DNA of 64,000 nt from Notamacropus eugenii (GCF_028372415.1 NC_092872.1:550393705-550457704), one strand, 5' to 3'; counted from the stretch's first letter, positions 10,877 to 23,115 are shown. The notes: generated from the sequence alone by a model not told the origin. Program-made: numbers and translations.

Positions 10877-11624
10877 ATTGTCCACCAAAACCAGTAGAAT
10901 TCCCAGTGCTGCAGTAACTGACAAGAACATCTGCATCAGGAGATGAGAAACACACAGAAGACAAACTAGACCCACTGAGAAAAGATAGTTTCAGGTCTCT
11001 ATAAGTGCACTGACCCTTGCAGAGAGCAACAGGGGAAGGAAACTTCAGGAATACTCCACAAAGGAAGAAAAGGATTTCCAGTAATAAAGATCTGTGAGTT
11101 TACCTTTTGGCTTACATGTGCTTTCTAAGTTTGAAACTATTCCCTCTAGAGATCATGTGTGTGTACAAAGAGAAGGTTTCCTTGGATTAAGAAGTGGGTG
11201 GCATTTCTGTAACAATTGTCCTTGTAATACCTGCCTAATTAATACCTTTTCTAAAAGTTAATTAAGTCTAGCTGATAATTAGTGATGGATCACACTGATG
11301 GGGACTCATCAGTGACAGTGCTAGAAATCTAGTGCCTCAGAGGGGGTAGTCATCAACCATCTTCTAGAGACATGGAAGGCAAAATGTGAGAGAGAGAGCT
11401 GGAGTAAAAGCCTGGGGAAAGTAGCCAAGGTGAGGTGATACATAGGAAATTCTATTCCTCTGTGCAATTTGAAAATCAGAAGTAAGTGTACTTGCCAGAT
11501 ACAATAATAGGATACATCTGGCCAGGAAAAGAGTGTCCTTTTTTATCCCTAATTTCTACAATTTTGTTCTTATTTTGAGGATCAAATTCTATTCTCTGTC
11601 TTGGTATTTTTCCTTAATGGTCTT
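10877..11624. other. Intergenic, nothing recognised
   Basis: No repeat or coding block recognised. Confidence 0.4.
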
Positions 11625-11950
11625 TTTTTAGAGAATGTTTTAATTTTACTTTTCGCAATTAAGTGTAAAAACAATTTTAATATTCTTTTTAATATAATTT
11701 TTATGTTCCACATGCCTGCTCTCCCTCTCCTCCTCCCTCCTTGAGAATGCAAAAGCACTTTGATATAGATTATACATGGGCAGTCATGCAAACATATTTT
11801 CATATTAGCTATGTTGCAAAAGAAAACAGAAAACAAGAAAAAGGAAAAAATCCAAGAAAAATAGAGAAAGTTAAAAGAAGTATGTTTCAATCTGCATTCA
11901 GACTACATGAGTCTTGATACTCTTTCAAAGGTTTCCTAATGCAGTTCTAT
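11625..11950 (-). mobile_element. L1 LINE 3' UTR fragment
   Basis: Antisense L1 3' end: 'tatagattatacatgggcag', 'catattttcatattagctat' and 'tcaatctgcattcagactac'. The same blocks recur near 23.2 and 63.5 kb. 5'-truncated. Confidence 0.65.
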
Positions 11951-12015
11951 ATTAGCAGAAAAGGTTTAACTTGTTAAATTTCAAGTGACTGTTTTATCAT
12001 AAAGATTAAAAAAGT

Positions 12016-12430
12016 TGCCTTTACTTCATCTCCTGAAAAAAAACCTCATTTGATCCTTCCATCCCTGCTACCCTTCTATTTTTCTTCTGCCTTTTGTAGC
12101 CAATCTCCTTGAAAAGGCTTCCTACAATGTGTGCCTCTACTTTGCCCCCTCTCACTCTCTTCTTAACCCCTTACTGCCTGGCTTCTGACCTTACCATTCC
12201 ACAGAAACTCCTCTCTCCAAAGTTACAGTGATCTCTAAGTTGCTAAATCCTATGGCCTTTCCTCAAGCCCCATTCCCCTTGACTCCTCTGCAGACTTCAC
12301 TCTCTCCTAGTCTCTTCTCCCCAGATTTTTGGGACATTATTCTTTCCTGGCTTTCCTCCTATCTATCTGATCACTTCTCTGTCTCCTTTGTTGGATCATC
12401 CTTCAGAGCATGCCCTCTAAAGTGTAGGTA
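12016..12430 (+). mobile_element. L2 LINE, RT-domain fragment
   Basis: Sense L2 ORF2: 'tccttgaaaaggcttcctac', 'ctctccaaagttacagtgat', 'ctggctttcctcctatctat', then 'tgttggatcatccttcag'. The frame reads ...WDIILSWLSSYLSDHFSVSF, a conserved RT block before the catalytic motif. It is truncated just short of that motif. Confidence 0.75.
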
Positions 12431-13135
12431 TTAGCCTCTGCTTGCAAGACCTTCTGGGAAACAGAGCCCCAGATCCCCCTTCCGTGAAGCAATGCATTCC
12501 ACTTTGGAATAATTCTAATTATTAGGAGATTTTTCTAACATCAAGCATGAATTTTCACATTTGTAACTTCCACCTATTAATCACTTCTAGGTTTTGCCCT
12601 CTGAGGCCAAGCAAAACCAGGTTAATCTGTTCCCCTAGGATATCTCTACAGATACTTGAAGAGAGCTATCCCATCTCCCCTCAGTCTTCTCCAGGCTTTG
12701 CATCCACACTTTCTTCAAACAGTTGTCAGATAGCATTATCTCTAGACACTTCACTGTTCTTCACCATCCAATGTATTGATGCCTCTCCTAAAATGCCATG
12801 CCCTAAGCTGGCAACAGAGCTACACAGGAGCGTACAAGAAGATTATCCTTCCCTGGACATTATACTCCTCTAAATATAACCAAAAGTCATATCAGCTTTG
12901 TTTTGCCACTGTCACGATGGGGCTCATATTAAATTTGTGACCTGCTAAAAGCACCATTTTTTTTTTAGATAAAAGACTATCTAACCATGCCTGCTCTGAT
13001 TTCTCAAGTTGATTTTTGTTTGAACCCAAGTTGACACTTTATATTTATCCCTTTCTTCTTACCAGATTCAGCCCAATATTCTAGCCTGTCAAGATCTTTT
13101 TGGATCCTAACTCTCATGAGGACCACAGAAAAGAG
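12431..13135 (-). mobile_element. CR1/L3-clade LINE 3' portion
   Basis: Antisense CR1/L3: 'attctaattattaggagatt', 'ttgaacccaagttgacactt', 'ttatatttatccctttctt', then 'attcagcccaatattctagc' and 'ctgtcaagatctttttggat'. This long 3' block is shared by mammalian L3 and bird CR1. Abuts the L2 piece without a gap. Confidence 0.65.
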
Positions 13136-13334
13136 TGTTTATGAAGTCATTTTGAAAATAATTTCAAACTGCCAGAACAATGTGACATTATTATTGTGCA
13201 TTCTACCAGTTATGATATAAAAAACTCAAAGTTTCACCTCCATTTCTAGAGTGTTTATCTCCATTATGTTCTTTCAATTAAGCCACGGACAATCTGATCT
13301 TTTTTTTTAAATACCCTTAAGGGGAATGGTCAAT
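13136..13334. other. Short unassigned gap
   Basis: No feature seen. Confidence 0.35.
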
Positions 13335-13525
13335 TCTGTTGATTATATCACCAGGGAGTGCCATAGTGGAATGATCATTAAATTGGTAATTAGGAACTAT
13401 GGCTTCTAGTCCATGCTCCACCAATAACTGTGGTCTTGGGTGAGTTATCTCACCCTGCATGTCCTCAGATCTGTAAAATGAAGGATTTGGAGTACATGAC
13501 CTCAAAGTGCCTTTTCATCCCCACA
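13335..13525 (+). mobile_element. MIR-like SINE
   Basis: Sense blocks: 'catagtggaatgatcattaa', 'tggtcttgggtgagttatct', 'ctcagatctgtaaaatgaag' and 'gacctcaaagtgcc'. Confidence 0.6.
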
Positions 13526-14535
13526 GGAGAGGTGTCAAGCACAGTGCCCACACATTCTAAAGGCAACATGAAATAAGCAGATTAACGATGGGAAATACTT
13601 AATGAAATAAAAATACAAGAGAATATAAATATTTATAATATGTGGTTTTCTAAGTCAGGCTACCCCAGCAGAGATTCTTACATATGGTTTTTTGCCCCAC
13701 CCCCAGCCCATCCCTTTCTATTTGAGTTTTACCCTCTCTCTTTTATAGTATGATTCTCTACTATGATTTTTTATTTGGTATAAGAACCAAATACTTCTTA
13801 TGTCTCAGCAAAGCAACAAACTGGTTCAGGCCCTTTGTGCTGGATATAGAACATAATACAAAGCAAGCAACAGTATGTAATTCTACCTTAAAAGAGGCAT
13901 CAGGTTGTCTAAATGCAGGATTAACTCTCAACTTGGTTGTGTTTACTGAAGAGCCTTGTTATGTCTGCTCACCTACACTACAATTCTAGTATTAAAAGAT
14001 CCAAGAAGCATTCTCAGGGCCCCATGGAATTTGTAAACTTTAATTCTCAAACCGGTGGACACCAAAGCTAGTTCATTCCTGCATTAACTTTTGTGTCAGT
14101 GTTCATAGGCGCAGCTAAAGTACAGTCCATGTATGCCAGGAGAACTTATTGAATTGCTTTAAGTTCAGCCACCAGCATTGAGGGGAGTCCTAAATGCTGG
14201 TTATTCCAGAGAATTAACGCAGAAGCTTAGTTTGTGCTTTTTTGTTTTTGCAAACCAGCCATTCTTCACGTACCTATTCATAACCCAAACAGTGAGATCA
14301 TGCTTCTAAAACTGTGCGATTAATTATCAACTTCACTGTTGGGACTAAGAATGGGTAGGAAAGCTTTCAGAATAAAAGCAAGAAACTTTGGAAAGGTTTT
14401 TAATGGAAGTGTCTAAGTTTCAGATTGTTATTTGAGGTCCTTTATATAACTCCATGTTGTTATATTTTTCTTCTTAGAATTTACCAGATTGAACTGAGAT
14501 TTAGGATTTATCTATCAAAGTCCTGCTCTGATGCT
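13526..14535. other. Unique-looking intergenic island
   Basis: About 1 kb with none of the recurring repeat blocks, of ordinary complexity. A 79-codon open frame (13750-13989) is not recognised. It could be an old degraded repeat or a conserved noncoding element; sequence alone does not say. Confidence 0.4.
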
Positions 14536-14539
14536 TCAT

Positions 14540-14745
14540 TGGGATTTTGAGAAATCCTGAGTTGTCAAAGGCTCAGATATGTATTAGCTGTGTGACCCTG
14601 GGCAAGTCACTTAACCCTGTTTGCCTTAGTTCCTTCACATGTAAAATAAGCTGGAGAAGGAAACCACTCCAGTATCTTTGTAAAGAAAATCCCAAGTGGG
14701 TTCATGGTGTCTTGAACACCGAAGAACAACAAAGTCCAATTAGAA
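14540..14745 (+). mobile_element. tRNA-derived SINE (Mar-1/Opo-1-like), head missing
   Basis: 'gctgtgtgaccctgggcaag', 'tcacttaaccctgtttgcct', 'aagctggagaaggaaaccac' and 'gggttcatggtgtcttgaac' match the sense body and tail. Confidence 0.65.
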
Positions 14746-14919
14746 AGATATTTTAATGATATAGTCAAAAGAAAGATAAAGATCTGACGTAGGGGTGGTG
14801 TCCATGTGAATAAATAGCAGACAGATGAGAGAGATGTCATGGAGGTAAAAATGACAAGATTAGTCAAAGTGATTGGGGGATGGTGAGGGAGAAGGAAGAT
14901 TCAAAGATTCAGTTCAATT

Positions 14920-15500
14920 TAATTCAAAAAGCATATTTTAAACACTTACCATGTGACACATATTGTACAAGATGCTGGGAATACAAAGACAAATGATGAA
15001 AATTAAGCCAAGATGGTGATTCTGAGTGAGTGGAGGAATGATGGTATCCTCAAAAGAAATAAGAAAGGACAGATTACTTGGAGGGTGGGAGGTAATGAAC
15101 TCTATTTTGGATATGTTGATTTTGAGATGCCTATAGAGCATTCAGTGGGTCATGGATACTGATGATGACAGGGCGGGTTAGAGTTCAGAAAATAAATATA
15201 TATGTATATATGTAACATATATGCATATATCTGGGACCCATCTGCATTGAGATAATAATTGAATCCATCAGATCTGATGAGCTAAATGAAATAGGGTGTG
15301 CAGAGAGAAGAAAAACCAGGGCAGAGTTTTGGGGAACACTCAGTGTTAAGAAGTAGGATACAGATGATAACCCAACAAAGGAGACTTGCACAACACAGAA
15401 AGCAAGGGTATATATGAGGGGAGTGTGATATACATGGGAAAGAAACAAGGGAATAAAGAGAGATGACTCAGAAAAGGAATAACTGCTGAAGTAAGGTCCT
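14920..15500 (-). mobile_element. L2 LINE relic (antisense)
   Basis: 'ttaccatgtgacacatattg', 'gctgggaatacaaagacaaa', 'gaactctattttggatatgt' and 'tgagataataattgaatcca' are antisense L2 ORF2 and 3' UTR blocks. The block 'ctctattttggatatgttga' is the complement of the NISKTELIIF region. Confidence 0.65.
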
Positions 15501-15540
15501 AGAGAAGGTATGGAACCAGGGAATTGACCTTAGAGGTAAC

Positions 15541-15800
15541 TCAGTGATGTAGCTCTCAAGAGCATTGGTCCTAGTATCAGGAAGACCTGAGTTCAAACGC
15601 ACCCTCATACATATACTAGCTGTGCAACCCTGGGTAAGTCACTTAACCTCTGTCTGTCTCAGTTTCCTCAACTGTAAAGTAGGAAAAATAATTGCATTTG
15701 CTTCCCAAAGTTGTTGTGAGGACCAAATGAAAAGTATTTCTAAAGCACTTAACACGGTGCCTAGAAAATAAACATTTAATAAATGCTTATTTCCTTCCTC
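15541..15800 (+). mobile_element. MIR-type CORE-SINE
   Basis: 'tatcaggaagacctgagttc' (box B region), 'gtaagtcacttaacctctgt', 'ctcagtttcctcaactgtaa', 'aagttgttgtgaggaccaaa' and tail 'aacatttaataaatgctta'. Essentially full length. Confidence 0.8.
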
Positions 15801-15942
15801 CTTTCATTCATTTTTGAATAGTAGGGCTAACTCTTCTACTCTAATTGGAGGAAGGTGGAGAAAGAATATTGATGCTAAGAAAGTTTGAATGAAGAGGGCA
15901 GCTGAAGGAACTCATGTCACATGGCCTCCATCTTCTAATTCA

Positions 15943-16151
15943 CTCTTGTCAAACTCAAATAGAAACGGTGCCACTAAAACACACATAAGGATCCCTGCTA
16001 GCTAGTTGACTTAGCAAACCATGTATTAATATTATTTATATTCTATTCTATTTTTATCTATTTTGTTTAAAATTTCCCAGTTACATGTTAATCTGATGCA
16101 GCTGCATTTGGGAATGTTGTGGGCAATGGGCTGCATGCTTGGCACCTCCTC
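15943..16151. mobile_element. hAT-like non-autonomous DNA transposon
   Basis: About 209 bp beginning 'cttgtcaaactcaaatagaa' and ending 'gggctgcatgcttggcacct', that is, degenerate inverted ends around GTGTCAAAC/GTTTGACAC. 'aaaatttcccagttacatgt' and 'atctgatgcagctgcattt' are internal blocks I recall from an abundant small marsupial hAT-type element. No coding capacity. Confidence 0.55.
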
Positions 16152-16884
16152 TAAGTGACATTGAAAGTTAAGTTTTCTGTTGTAAGTTTGGTGTAGTTTG
16201 CATCTGGGAACAAAAGGGAAAGAGTTACAAACAGTACCTATGGAGATAAAGTAAGGAGTTGATACAGATAAAGGAGAGGTGAAAAGCTGTAAGGGCTCAG
16301 CTGAGGTTAGGAACTGTGAATTTGTAGTGGGTAGAATCAACTCAGTTTCATGGCTTTCCCCAGTGGGGTGTAGTAGCCCTTGAAGAGAAATGGAGAAATA
16401 GATGATGGAGTTTACAAGAGGGATGTTTTGAAGGTTAGGGAAGCAAGAGATTGAATTTTAAAAGAGGTAGACCATGGTGTCAAGGCTGGATATGGAGGCA
16501 GGTGAGGCTGGGGAGATATACAGAAAGGACAGGGATAAGAGACCAGAGAGTGAGCAAGAAAACAGAAGAGGGAAAGAACAGAAGGTTGTAATCTGAGAAT
16601 GGAATTTTGTCATTCCAGTTTCTGGAGGTGATCCAATTCTGAGTGAGCTATGAACATAGGGAGATGTGCCGCTGATTTATGGTGGAGAAGGTCTTTTCAT
16701 GTGAAAAAATGGAAGTATCATATGGTCAATTTGCTACAGGAATTTTCAACATGAATATTTAAAAAACTAGTGATAATGACCAGAAATGGGGAAGAGAGGA
16801 AAATCATGAGCCAGATACCAAAGTCATTGAAAAAGTTTAAAGGATGGACCTGTAAATCAGCAAACCATAAAGATGATAACTTAA
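16152..16884. other. Intergenic, nothing recognised
   Basis: Purine-rich on the + strand. Part may be a very old antisense LINE, but no block is clear enough to name. Confidence 0.35.
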
Positions 16885-17240
16885 AGGGACCTACTTCTAG
16901 GCCTACCCTCCTCATTTTATATATAAAGAAGCTTGAAGCCTTAGAGAAGGGGTCCTTAAACTTTTTTTGTGTCAGACCCCTTTGGCAATGTGGTGAAGGT
17001 CTTTGGACCCCTTCTTAGAATTAAATTTTGAAAGAATAAAGTGTATAGGATTACAAAGGAAATCAATTATATTGAAATACAATTTTCAAAATATTTTTTA
17101 AAAAGTTTGTAGACCCCATATTAAGAATCACTGACCCAGAGATTAAGTCACTTGAGCAAGGTCATATAACTAGTAAGTAAAAGCCAAGATTTGACTTGAA
17201 TTCTGGTGTTTTTCCTATTACACCATGACAGTAATAAGAA
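16885..17240 (-). mobile_element. MIR-like SINE split by a hAT-like insertion
   Basis: Left part 'ctcattttatatataaagaa' plus 'gaagccttagag'; right part 'ttaagtcacttgagcaaggt' and 'aactagtaagtaaaagccaa'. Joined, these give the normal antisense MIR order, with a DNA transposon between them. Confidence 0.6.
16947..17133. mobile_element. hAT-like MITE, copy 1
   Basis: Inverted ends: 'aaggggtccttaaac' at the left and 'atattaagaatcactg' at the right (mutated GTTAAGAACCCCTG). Internal blocks 'cagacccctttggcaatgtg' and 'aaatcaattatattgaaata'. Flanks 'ccttagag' and 'acccagag' fit a decayed 8-bp target duplication. A second copy lies at 37.68 kb. Confidence 0.6.
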
Positions 17241-17494
17241 CGAGGAGACGGTCTAAGCAGATTTAATAGACCTCAAAAATGAAATGTTTTTAATGAAAGG
17301 TAGTCAAAGAATGTTTTGGAAAGTGTTAGAATGAGGAACACAGCCTACTAAAACAGAGGGGCAAAGATCTGGAGGTAAGAACAAGGTGGTCATCACTGCA
17401 ATTGGTGAGTACAGCTACCCTGATAATAGTTTTAATCAGAAGTCAAAATAGGTGTGTATCTGGGACCCAGATAGGAAAGGGCTTTACTTATGCT

Positions 17495-17660
17495 GTGGTG
17501 GAAAGAAAATCTGATTTGGAGTCAGGAGGCTTAGGTTCAAATTTCAAGTCTCCTACATACTAGTCATTTATCTCTCTGAGCCTTAGATTCTTTATCTGTA
17601 AATTGATGCAAGTTGGACTAGATAATCTTTAAGGCTCCTTTCAGCCTGAATAGGCAATTA
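17495..17660 (+). mobile_element. MIR-like SINE
   Basis: 'atctgatttggagtcaggag', 'gccttagattctttatctgt', 'agttggactagataatcttt' and 'aaggctcctttcagcc' are in sense order. Confidence 0.65.
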
Positions 17661-19145
17661 ACCCATTAATTCTCTTGGTGGCTAAAGGCACTAAGTAGTT
17701 TAAATTTAAGTCTGGAGGAAAGAAAACCAGCCCAAGAGTACTTAAGGTTAAAAGGCCAGAGAAAGGCCTTTGGACTAAAGGGATGTGGTGACAGTGAATA
17801 TCTGGAAATGTGTTTAATGTTTTTAAATTCATGCAAAGCGATGCAAAGTACAAACTTGTGATATATCCCCTCTGTGAAGAGTTTTTATCCCCAAATTCCC
17901 TTGTTCTAAATAAAATTTAGATGTGCCTTAGTCTCTACTAGGGTTCCTTCTTCCTACATCTCTTCTTAGTTTTCACAATGAGTTTCTTGGCTCCCATCTC
18001 ATTTTCTCTTGTCCCCAATATTGAACGTATTACTTAACCAGTTCAACTTTGCGCTGTCTTCTCAAATTCCTTACTTCAGGTCCTACTGCTTTTCATGCCT
18101 TTCCAACCCCCAATTTTGGATTGCCCCCTCATCATCTACATCCTCTGCTACTATTCAATTGTTTTAGAGCAATTAGGATTACAGGAAATCATGCAACCAT
18201 GCTGACCCCACCTACTACAGATATATATGATCACATCTCAACAGTAGCTTCACAGCCAAATGTTGATCCTTCTACGATTTCTGAAATTGTTTTTCCCATT
18301 ACCCACATCAGTCATTCCAAACCTTCTCACCTCAAGATTGCTAGAGTACACCTTCCCCTTACTCTCAGCAGAAAACTAGAAGTCATACTTTACTAATATA
18401 AAAGAACACTGTTCAATTAGGGCCCCGTTCAGAAAGCATGAGGGTTTGGTGATCCTGCTTCTGGCAATGACTACTCATGCACAACTGAAGGGCCCTGACT
18501 CTCTACTTCAGAGCTTACGTAGGCATTCTGCATCTATTTTTTGTCCTTTCTCTCAGGATGAAGGAAAGGCCTCTTGGTTGACTCCTGAATGTGTCAGGGA
18601 CAAACCTGATTGCAGGGTCTTATCGGTTCAGGTTTGATGTTGGGACAAAATGGCTCACTCATAGGTCTAGTTAGAAAAAAGGGTATGCTTAGTTATAACA
18701 TAGGAAGGTTATCATCAAGTAAGTATATAGTATTACTTAGCTGCAGCTTTGGTCAAGGGGGCAGCAGCCAATGAGATCTCAAGGTCAGCTTTGTCACCTT
18801 TTAGGGAAAACTAATTCCTAATTAAGGGAGTGGGGAGGTTTAGACCTAACCCTTGTCATGGGGAAATGCTGGTACTATCACAAGCTAGAACTGAATATGT
18901 AGATTTTAATTAACCAAATCCCAAATGGGTCTCTTTGTCTCATTTCCCTGGTAGCTAGGGAGACAAAAACTGTTTAGTCTCCTAGTGCATGAAGGACCTC
19001 TGACATGTGGCCCGGGAATGGATGGCCCTACTGTTGTTTCCATCCTTTATGTTCTCAAGTGATATTGGTCACTGGACAAGGATCTCATATTTAGAGCACC
19101 AATGGCTAAGTGAATTTTTATAGATGATCTAAAAACAGAGTAATT
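17661..19145. other. Intergenic, nothing firmly recognised
   Basis: Contains a pyrimidine-rich stretch (about 17.93-18.40 kb, with a 115-codon motif-less frame) that could be a very old L2 piece. The remainder is unassigned. No gene signature. Confidence 0.35.
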
Positions 19146-19410
19146 CTTAGCATCTTCTGCTTCATTTTCTACCTCTGCCACAATCCCTACAGAGCTAAAG
19201 AGGGTTGTAGAAGACCGTTATGTGGCTTACTAGGGCTAAAGAATTCATCGCTAAATAGCGACCTTTCTGGTGGTGAGCCTCTCCATACTTGGGGATGTTG
19301 GTCCTCAGAAAGCAGATAATCTGTTGCCAAGACCATGGTACAGCAAAGTAGAACTTTCTAGAGTCTGAACTCTACTGATGTCATCTTTGAGAACTAAGGA
19401 GTGAATGAAA
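19146..19410 (+). mobile_element. RTE-tailed element, sense
   Basis: Ends 'actgatgtcatctttgagaa' then 'ctaaggagtgaatg', a mutated form of the RTE/RTE-SINE tail. The upstream block 'gccaagaccatggtacagca' belongs to the same repeat. Whether it is the LINE or its SINE is unclear. Confidence 0.45.
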
Positions 19411-19439
19411 CAGAAAAAAGTATTCCTTTATCAAAAAAT

Positions 19440-19640
19440 AAAATAAGCGTCTAATAATAGCTAACAATTACATAGTATGCTAAGGTTTGCAAAGTGTTTT
19501 ACATCCATTATAACATTGGATTCTTAGCTTCCTTCAAAGCATAGCTCAGGTGACACTTCCTACATTACACCTTTTCTGATTTTCCCTCCCACCCAAGTTA
19601 TTAGCTCTTTCTCTCTCTCCCCACTTTATTTTGTATTTAT
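19440..19640. mobile_element. MIR (-) and L2 (+) fragments
   Basis: 19440-19520 holds antisense MIR 'aatagctaacaattacatag' and 'aggtttgcaaagtgttttac'. 19525-19630 holds sense L2 'ttagcttccttcaaagcata' and 'ggtgacacttcctacatt'. Confidence 0.5.
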
Positions 19641-19860
19641 TAAGTTGTATTGGACTTTTTGTGACACCACTTGGAGCTTCCTTGGAAAAGATACTAGAGT
19701 GGTTTACCATTTCCTTCTCCAGCTCAGTTTACAAATGAGGAAACTGAGGCAAACAGGGTTAAATAACTTGCCTAGTAAGTATTAGAGGCTAGATTTGAAC
19801 TCCATTCCTTCTGACTCCAGGCCCCTATTCACTGCACCAAATAGTTGCCTAATATTTTAT
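19630..19860 (-). mobile_element. tRNA-derived SINE (Mar-1/Opo-1-like)
   Basis: 'agtggtttaccatttccttc', 'aaatgaggaaactgaggcaa' and 'gaactccattccttctgact' in antisense order, ending in a reversed tRNA-like head near 'ccaaatagttgcc'. Confidence 0.7.
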
Positions 19861-20661
19861 TCCTTACATTATACCTGTTTGAGTTGGAAGGCAAGGGTTA
19901 TAGGAACTGGGTCTACCAATTTTTGTTCCTACAAAAAAAGATTTCAAAAGAATGGAGGTATTCTTTCCTAGAGATGTTTTTTGAGCTATAACAAAGAGAA
20001 CAGGTCCTCAGTGAAAGGTGATCAACACTAGCCACTTGTAGAATTGCAGAAACCAGCCAAGACAGCTGAGCCACAGAAAGCAGATCTATAGGGATGCTCA
20101 GAGATAAGATACAGTAAATAATGAAAGGCAGTAGTACCTCAATACAATGCCTTTGGTTACTGTAGTCAAAGTATAGGCCATGGAGGACAGAGATCAGGGT
20201 CTGTGAAGAGTGACCATCATCTCCTTGGAGTTAAAAGAATCTAGAGGAGATGGAGAGCAAAGGGGAGGAGCCTCCCTCTCAACACAACCCCCCACCCCCA
20301 TCCTTGGAGCCTTACGGAGTTTAATACTTCAAGTCATAGAAACTGTCAGTGGCTGCCACATAGTGGGCACTTAATAAATGCTTATTGGGTGCATAAGTCT
20401 GGGGGTGAATTATGATTGCTTGTTGGAAGAAATAGTTCTTGACTTTCTAGGGACTTGCATATGAATCATTTCTGTATTCATTAATTTTTAAATAAATGAG
20501 TATTAGGTTTCTAGCCTTGTTAACCTCAAAGCTTATAATAAATACTTCAGAAAGCGCTAGATATTGACCTTTCAAATTTTCACCAGGATAGGGGAAATGA
20601 TTCAGGGAAAGAAAAGGCCTCCAAAGTATACCTCGGCCCTTTGTCAGAAGAGACTCTCTAA
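19861..20661. other. Intergenic; short L2 tail only
   Basis: 'tgccacatagtgggcactta' with 'ataaatgcttattgggtgc' (20352-20390) is a sense L2 3' tail. Nothing else recognised. Confidence 0.4.
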
Positions 20662-20668
20662 CACAAGA

Positions 20669-20716
<48 letters not shown>

Positions 20717-20755
20717 CATCTATCTATCTATCTGTCTATCTATCTATCCATCCAG
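20662..20755. repeat. (TATC)n microsatellite
   Basis: About 90 bp of tetranucleotide TATC with a few C/G substitutions in the distal third. The open frame of ISIYLSIY repeats across it is an artefact. Confidence 0.95.
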
Positions 20756-23115
20756 GCCCTATAAGGAGTTCCAACCTAGAAGACAGGTGTAAAGGAGAAT
20801 GCTGTATCTATACTAGAAATAAGCAGCCTCACTTCCCCTAATTGGCCATATCTCTTTCAAGCAGTGCTACTAAACCAGTAGGAGACACTATAACCAGCAA
20901 AAATTCATTTGAGTTTTTGTGACAATTACAATTTTTCTGACTGATATTCATGTTACCATCCTGTTCAGAATACCATACAAATTTCTAACAAGAAGTTATA
21001 TTGGTAATTCCTGCAGTAAGATCATAGATCATAGACATTCATTCTGCACAGACCCAGAAATAGAGAGGTAGTCACTTGAGTCAGGAAACAACTCCAAGGT
21101 GTAGGACAGAGAGAGCTGGCTATAGACACATGAGAGAACTAACCCTGGTTATTGACATTCAAGTTGGGAAGTAGAGTTGACCCAGCTGGAGCTGACCTAG
21201 GACCCCAGCTGACCGACTCACCCAACAGCTAAACACTGTGAATAGTTCTCACAAGCTTATGTTGAACGTGTCTTGCATGCAGTCACAAATTTATTTTTGC
21301 AAATCTTAATAAGTGTTTGTTGAATGGAATAACTGTCTTGAAGAAACTTTATTATCTGAAGTAGTGTCACTGTATATTTAAAAGTTTGTTTCACTTCAGT
21401 TTATGTGAGAAGATGCACTACAGGAGTAGATGGCATCATTTTGCATGTATTTCAGAAAAAATATATACAAAAATAGTAAACTGTGAGGCAGCATAACTAT
21501 AAAACATCTATGTTTAGTACTCTGTAAATGAGAACACAATAGCCACTATTGTTATATAAGGATTTAAAGTTATCTAGTGAATTTGTCATTAAATAACTTA
21601 CTCCAAAGAATGTTTTCCTTAAACTCTCTAGGACACAGGTTTGAATTGTAGTTCAGATATCACTAAAAATACAGAGGGGGAAAAAAGCTAGATTAACTGG
21701 TGAAGTTACTTTTTTTTCCTATCTGAATAGCAGTTATACTGGTTCTCCTGATGAAAACCTGTTGGACAGTTACTGCAATCTCAGCAGTTTTGTTACTAAA
21801 ATTCTATTCATGGGTCACCCTTCCCCCAGAAGCAACAAAATTGCTCACTCCAGGTTTGTTATCCTTGAAGCTATTTAGGCAGGGAAATGGGAGGAGATCC
21901 TTGTACAGTATATGTGGCTAAAGGCCAAATGCTGTCTCTGGATGTACCATCACTATTCCTATTCAAGTCTGTGGGAGTTAAATATGTGTATTTGAGAACA
22001 GGACTTGGACGTTAGTCAGGAATTCTGACAAGGAGCCTGTTGTGTTGGCTATCAGTAAAAAACAGGCAGGGGATCAAGCAGACATTTAACATGACAGTCT
22101 TTTATTGCAGCAAAACTATGGTGGGATATCTCCACCGCAAATCATTTCAGTGTGCAAAACTACAGGAATTTAAAAGGACAAAAACAAATTTAAAAAAAAT
22201 CTAATAGCAGGCTAGAGTTCAGCCTAGAATATATAATACCATTTTCCTATTAGTTAACATAATTTTTTTAAATCAATAAAATTCATAAACCCTTTTGCCA
22301 GGTAATCTCTGTGTAAAGTGAGTTGATATAGAAAAACCAAGTAATTTCACTTTTCCAGTAGAATTAGCCAGGAAAAAGATTTGCATCTTTTACTTTGCAG
22401 CTCTGGTAGGTACTCCGGTAAAGAGGTACAGTAAAAAAAAAAAAATCACCACCACTTGGTGACAGGAAAGAATTACTAATGATTTTCTTTTTGCAAAATC
22501 ACCCAAGGAACCATACTTCCAACTTTGCTCAACACGACAATGCCAAACAAATCTATCTGAACTCTGACTCCAGTCATTGTGGCAGGAATTTATCTTGGTC
22601 CAGCTACATAATTCCCAGCTTTTCTACTAAAAATGAGCAAAGAATAGAATTTGTTTTGGTTTGTATTGTATGTCTTTAGTTAAATCTGGTTAGAAAGTCA
22701 GGTCACAAGTCTTAAGATGCTGTCCCATTAGTAATTCATTGACATTACTCTCATTATTAAATATAGGATGACATGTTGAGTGATAAGAGAGACCAGGAAA
22801 GTTTTTGTTTTTTATTTTTGTCCAGTCTTCTCTAAAATTTCTTTTAGGATGTTTTCACCATTCTTAACTATCATTTTTGTCTTTCTATTTGCTTTAAAGC
22901 CTCAAAACACAATAATGACAGCTTGGAGAAAATGATTGTTTACAAGTTCCTTAATCTTAACCAGGGTTAATGTAGACCCTCTAACAGAAATAAGCATCCA
23001 GGTGTTGCAAATACCTTAGAGAGGATTAAAGTTGTTGAAGTAGAGGTTTATGGTTGAACTAGATCATTTAGTATCTTTAAATCATTTTGAGGAGTGTACA
23101 ACAATCAATGGGCAC
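20756..23115. other. Largest unique-looking intergenic island
   Basis: About 2.36 kb without recognisable LINE or SINE blocks apart from a short L2-like tail near 21.3 kb. Near 22.09 kb 'cagtcttttattgcagcaaa' contains AATAAA on the minus strand, which alone is weak evidence of a transcript end. No coding frame with a motif. Confidence 0.4.

Noticed and set aside
10647-10975. Leu/Ser repeat frames of 92 and 105 codons
   Set aside because: Artefacts of the (GA)n microsatellite.
13750-13989. 79-codon frame with several Cys
   Set aside because: No recognisable family, no splice context, and within chance length for the region.
20662-20755. CRISPR-like regular short repeat
   Set aside because: It is a pure tetranucleotide microsatellite without spacers, in a vertebrate genome.
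22060-22700. Processed pseudogene or minus-strand 3' UTR ending near 22.09 kb
   Set aside because: Only an AATAAA on the minus strand supports it. No coding similarity was recognised upstream of it, so it is mentioned only as a possibility.
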